Shown one piece after another: positions 63,947 to 64,000 of a stretch of 64,000 bases of DNA. The number at the start of each line of letters is the position of its first letter. The first letter of the stretch is position 1. The stretch is from contig NZ_QVLS01000003.1 in the NCBI RefSeq assembly GCF_003417535.1, positions 62,001 to 126,000 on the forward strand, written 5' to 3'. The notes under the pieces are model-generated. The model saw nothing but the letters and a program-made list of their open reading frames with translations. It searched no databases and was not told the DNA's origin. The position numbers and the translations under genes are program-made. This DNA comes from Hydrogenophaga borbori. GTDB taxonomy: Bacteria > Pseudomonadota > Gammaproteobacteria > Burkholderiales > Burkholderiaceae_C.

Positions 63947-64000
63947 ATGATCTTTGCCGTTGCCTTTCGTCCGATGGCGGTCGCCGCGCTCCTGGCCCTG
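63947..64000 (+). CDS. Start of a probable TolC-type outer membrane channel gene (partial)
   Basis: An ATG at 63947 with GAGGAG just before it opens a frame of 18 codons to the window end: MIFAVAFRPMAVAALLAL, a signal-peptide-like start. A TolC-family outer membrane protein is expected here from the pump operon and from the usual Pcm / rhodanese / tolC order, but only the first residues are visible. Confidence 0.55.
   Translation, partial: MIFAVAFRPMAVAALLAL

Overview
The window is very GC-rich chromosomal DNA (near 70% by eye), densely packed with genes, and free of visible insertion sequences, phage genes, tRNA/rRNA genes or CRISPR arrays. The rpsP-rimM-trmD-rplS block, two Bug/TctC solute receptors, a nar cluster with a parvulin gene behind narI, and an orn / M48 / phhB / rsgA / CobD-like / Nudix neighbourhood point to a betaproteobacterium of the order Burkholderiales. 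Comamonadaceae (for example the Hydrogenophaga, Acidovorax or Variovorax group) is the most likely family. This placement is inferred from gene content and order; no 16S gene is present.

Left part (1-8.6 kb). A phosphonate-type ABC transporter (phnC partial, phnD, phnE) runs rightwards. It meets a leftward series: LysR, GntR/FCD regulator, Bug receptor, metallophosphoesterase fused to a barrel-like domain, LysR, and a TlpA-like thiol oxidoreductase.

8.7-14 kb is a glyoxylate and purine-waste module: gcl, hyi and glxR convert glyoxylate to glycerate, followed by an NCS2 purine/urate permease. A TGTATACA element lies in the lysR-gcl intergenic region and again before the permease.

14-32 kb is a nitrate-respiration island on the minus strand: narK1, narK2, narG, a small cupin gene, narH, narJ, narI, a parvulin-type foldase, a B12-dependent ribonucleotide reductase (nrdJ) and an FAD oxidoreductase. 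The narX-narL two-component system lies next to it, together with a hemerythrin-domain protein and NnrS. The set reads as a programme for growth without oxygen: nitrate uptake, reduction, nitrate sensing, NO tolerance and oxygen-independent dNTP synthesis.

33.5-41 kb holds a lone receiver protein with an Ala/Pro linker, a MarR / Bug / PhzS-like monooxygenase cluster, an RG-rich DEAD-box helicase and a PiT phosphate carrier. 41-49 kb is mostly housekeeping: orn, M48 protease, phhB, rsgA, a CobD/CbiB-like protein, CoA pyrophosphatase and the rplS-trmD-rimM-rpsP operon with a structured leader and clear TATAAT elements.

49-56 kb carries an AEC carrier, a Fur/Zur-type regulator overlapping a small Cys/His-rich exported protein, an EamA exporter followed by an AurF-like diiron oxygenase (the most interesting gene pair here), msrA, and lysR-gcdH. 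56-64 kb carries a K+/H+ antiporter and a TetR-MFP-RND efflux system, followed by a Pcm-like methyltransferase, a rhodanese and the first codons of what is probably a TolC-type outer membrane channel.
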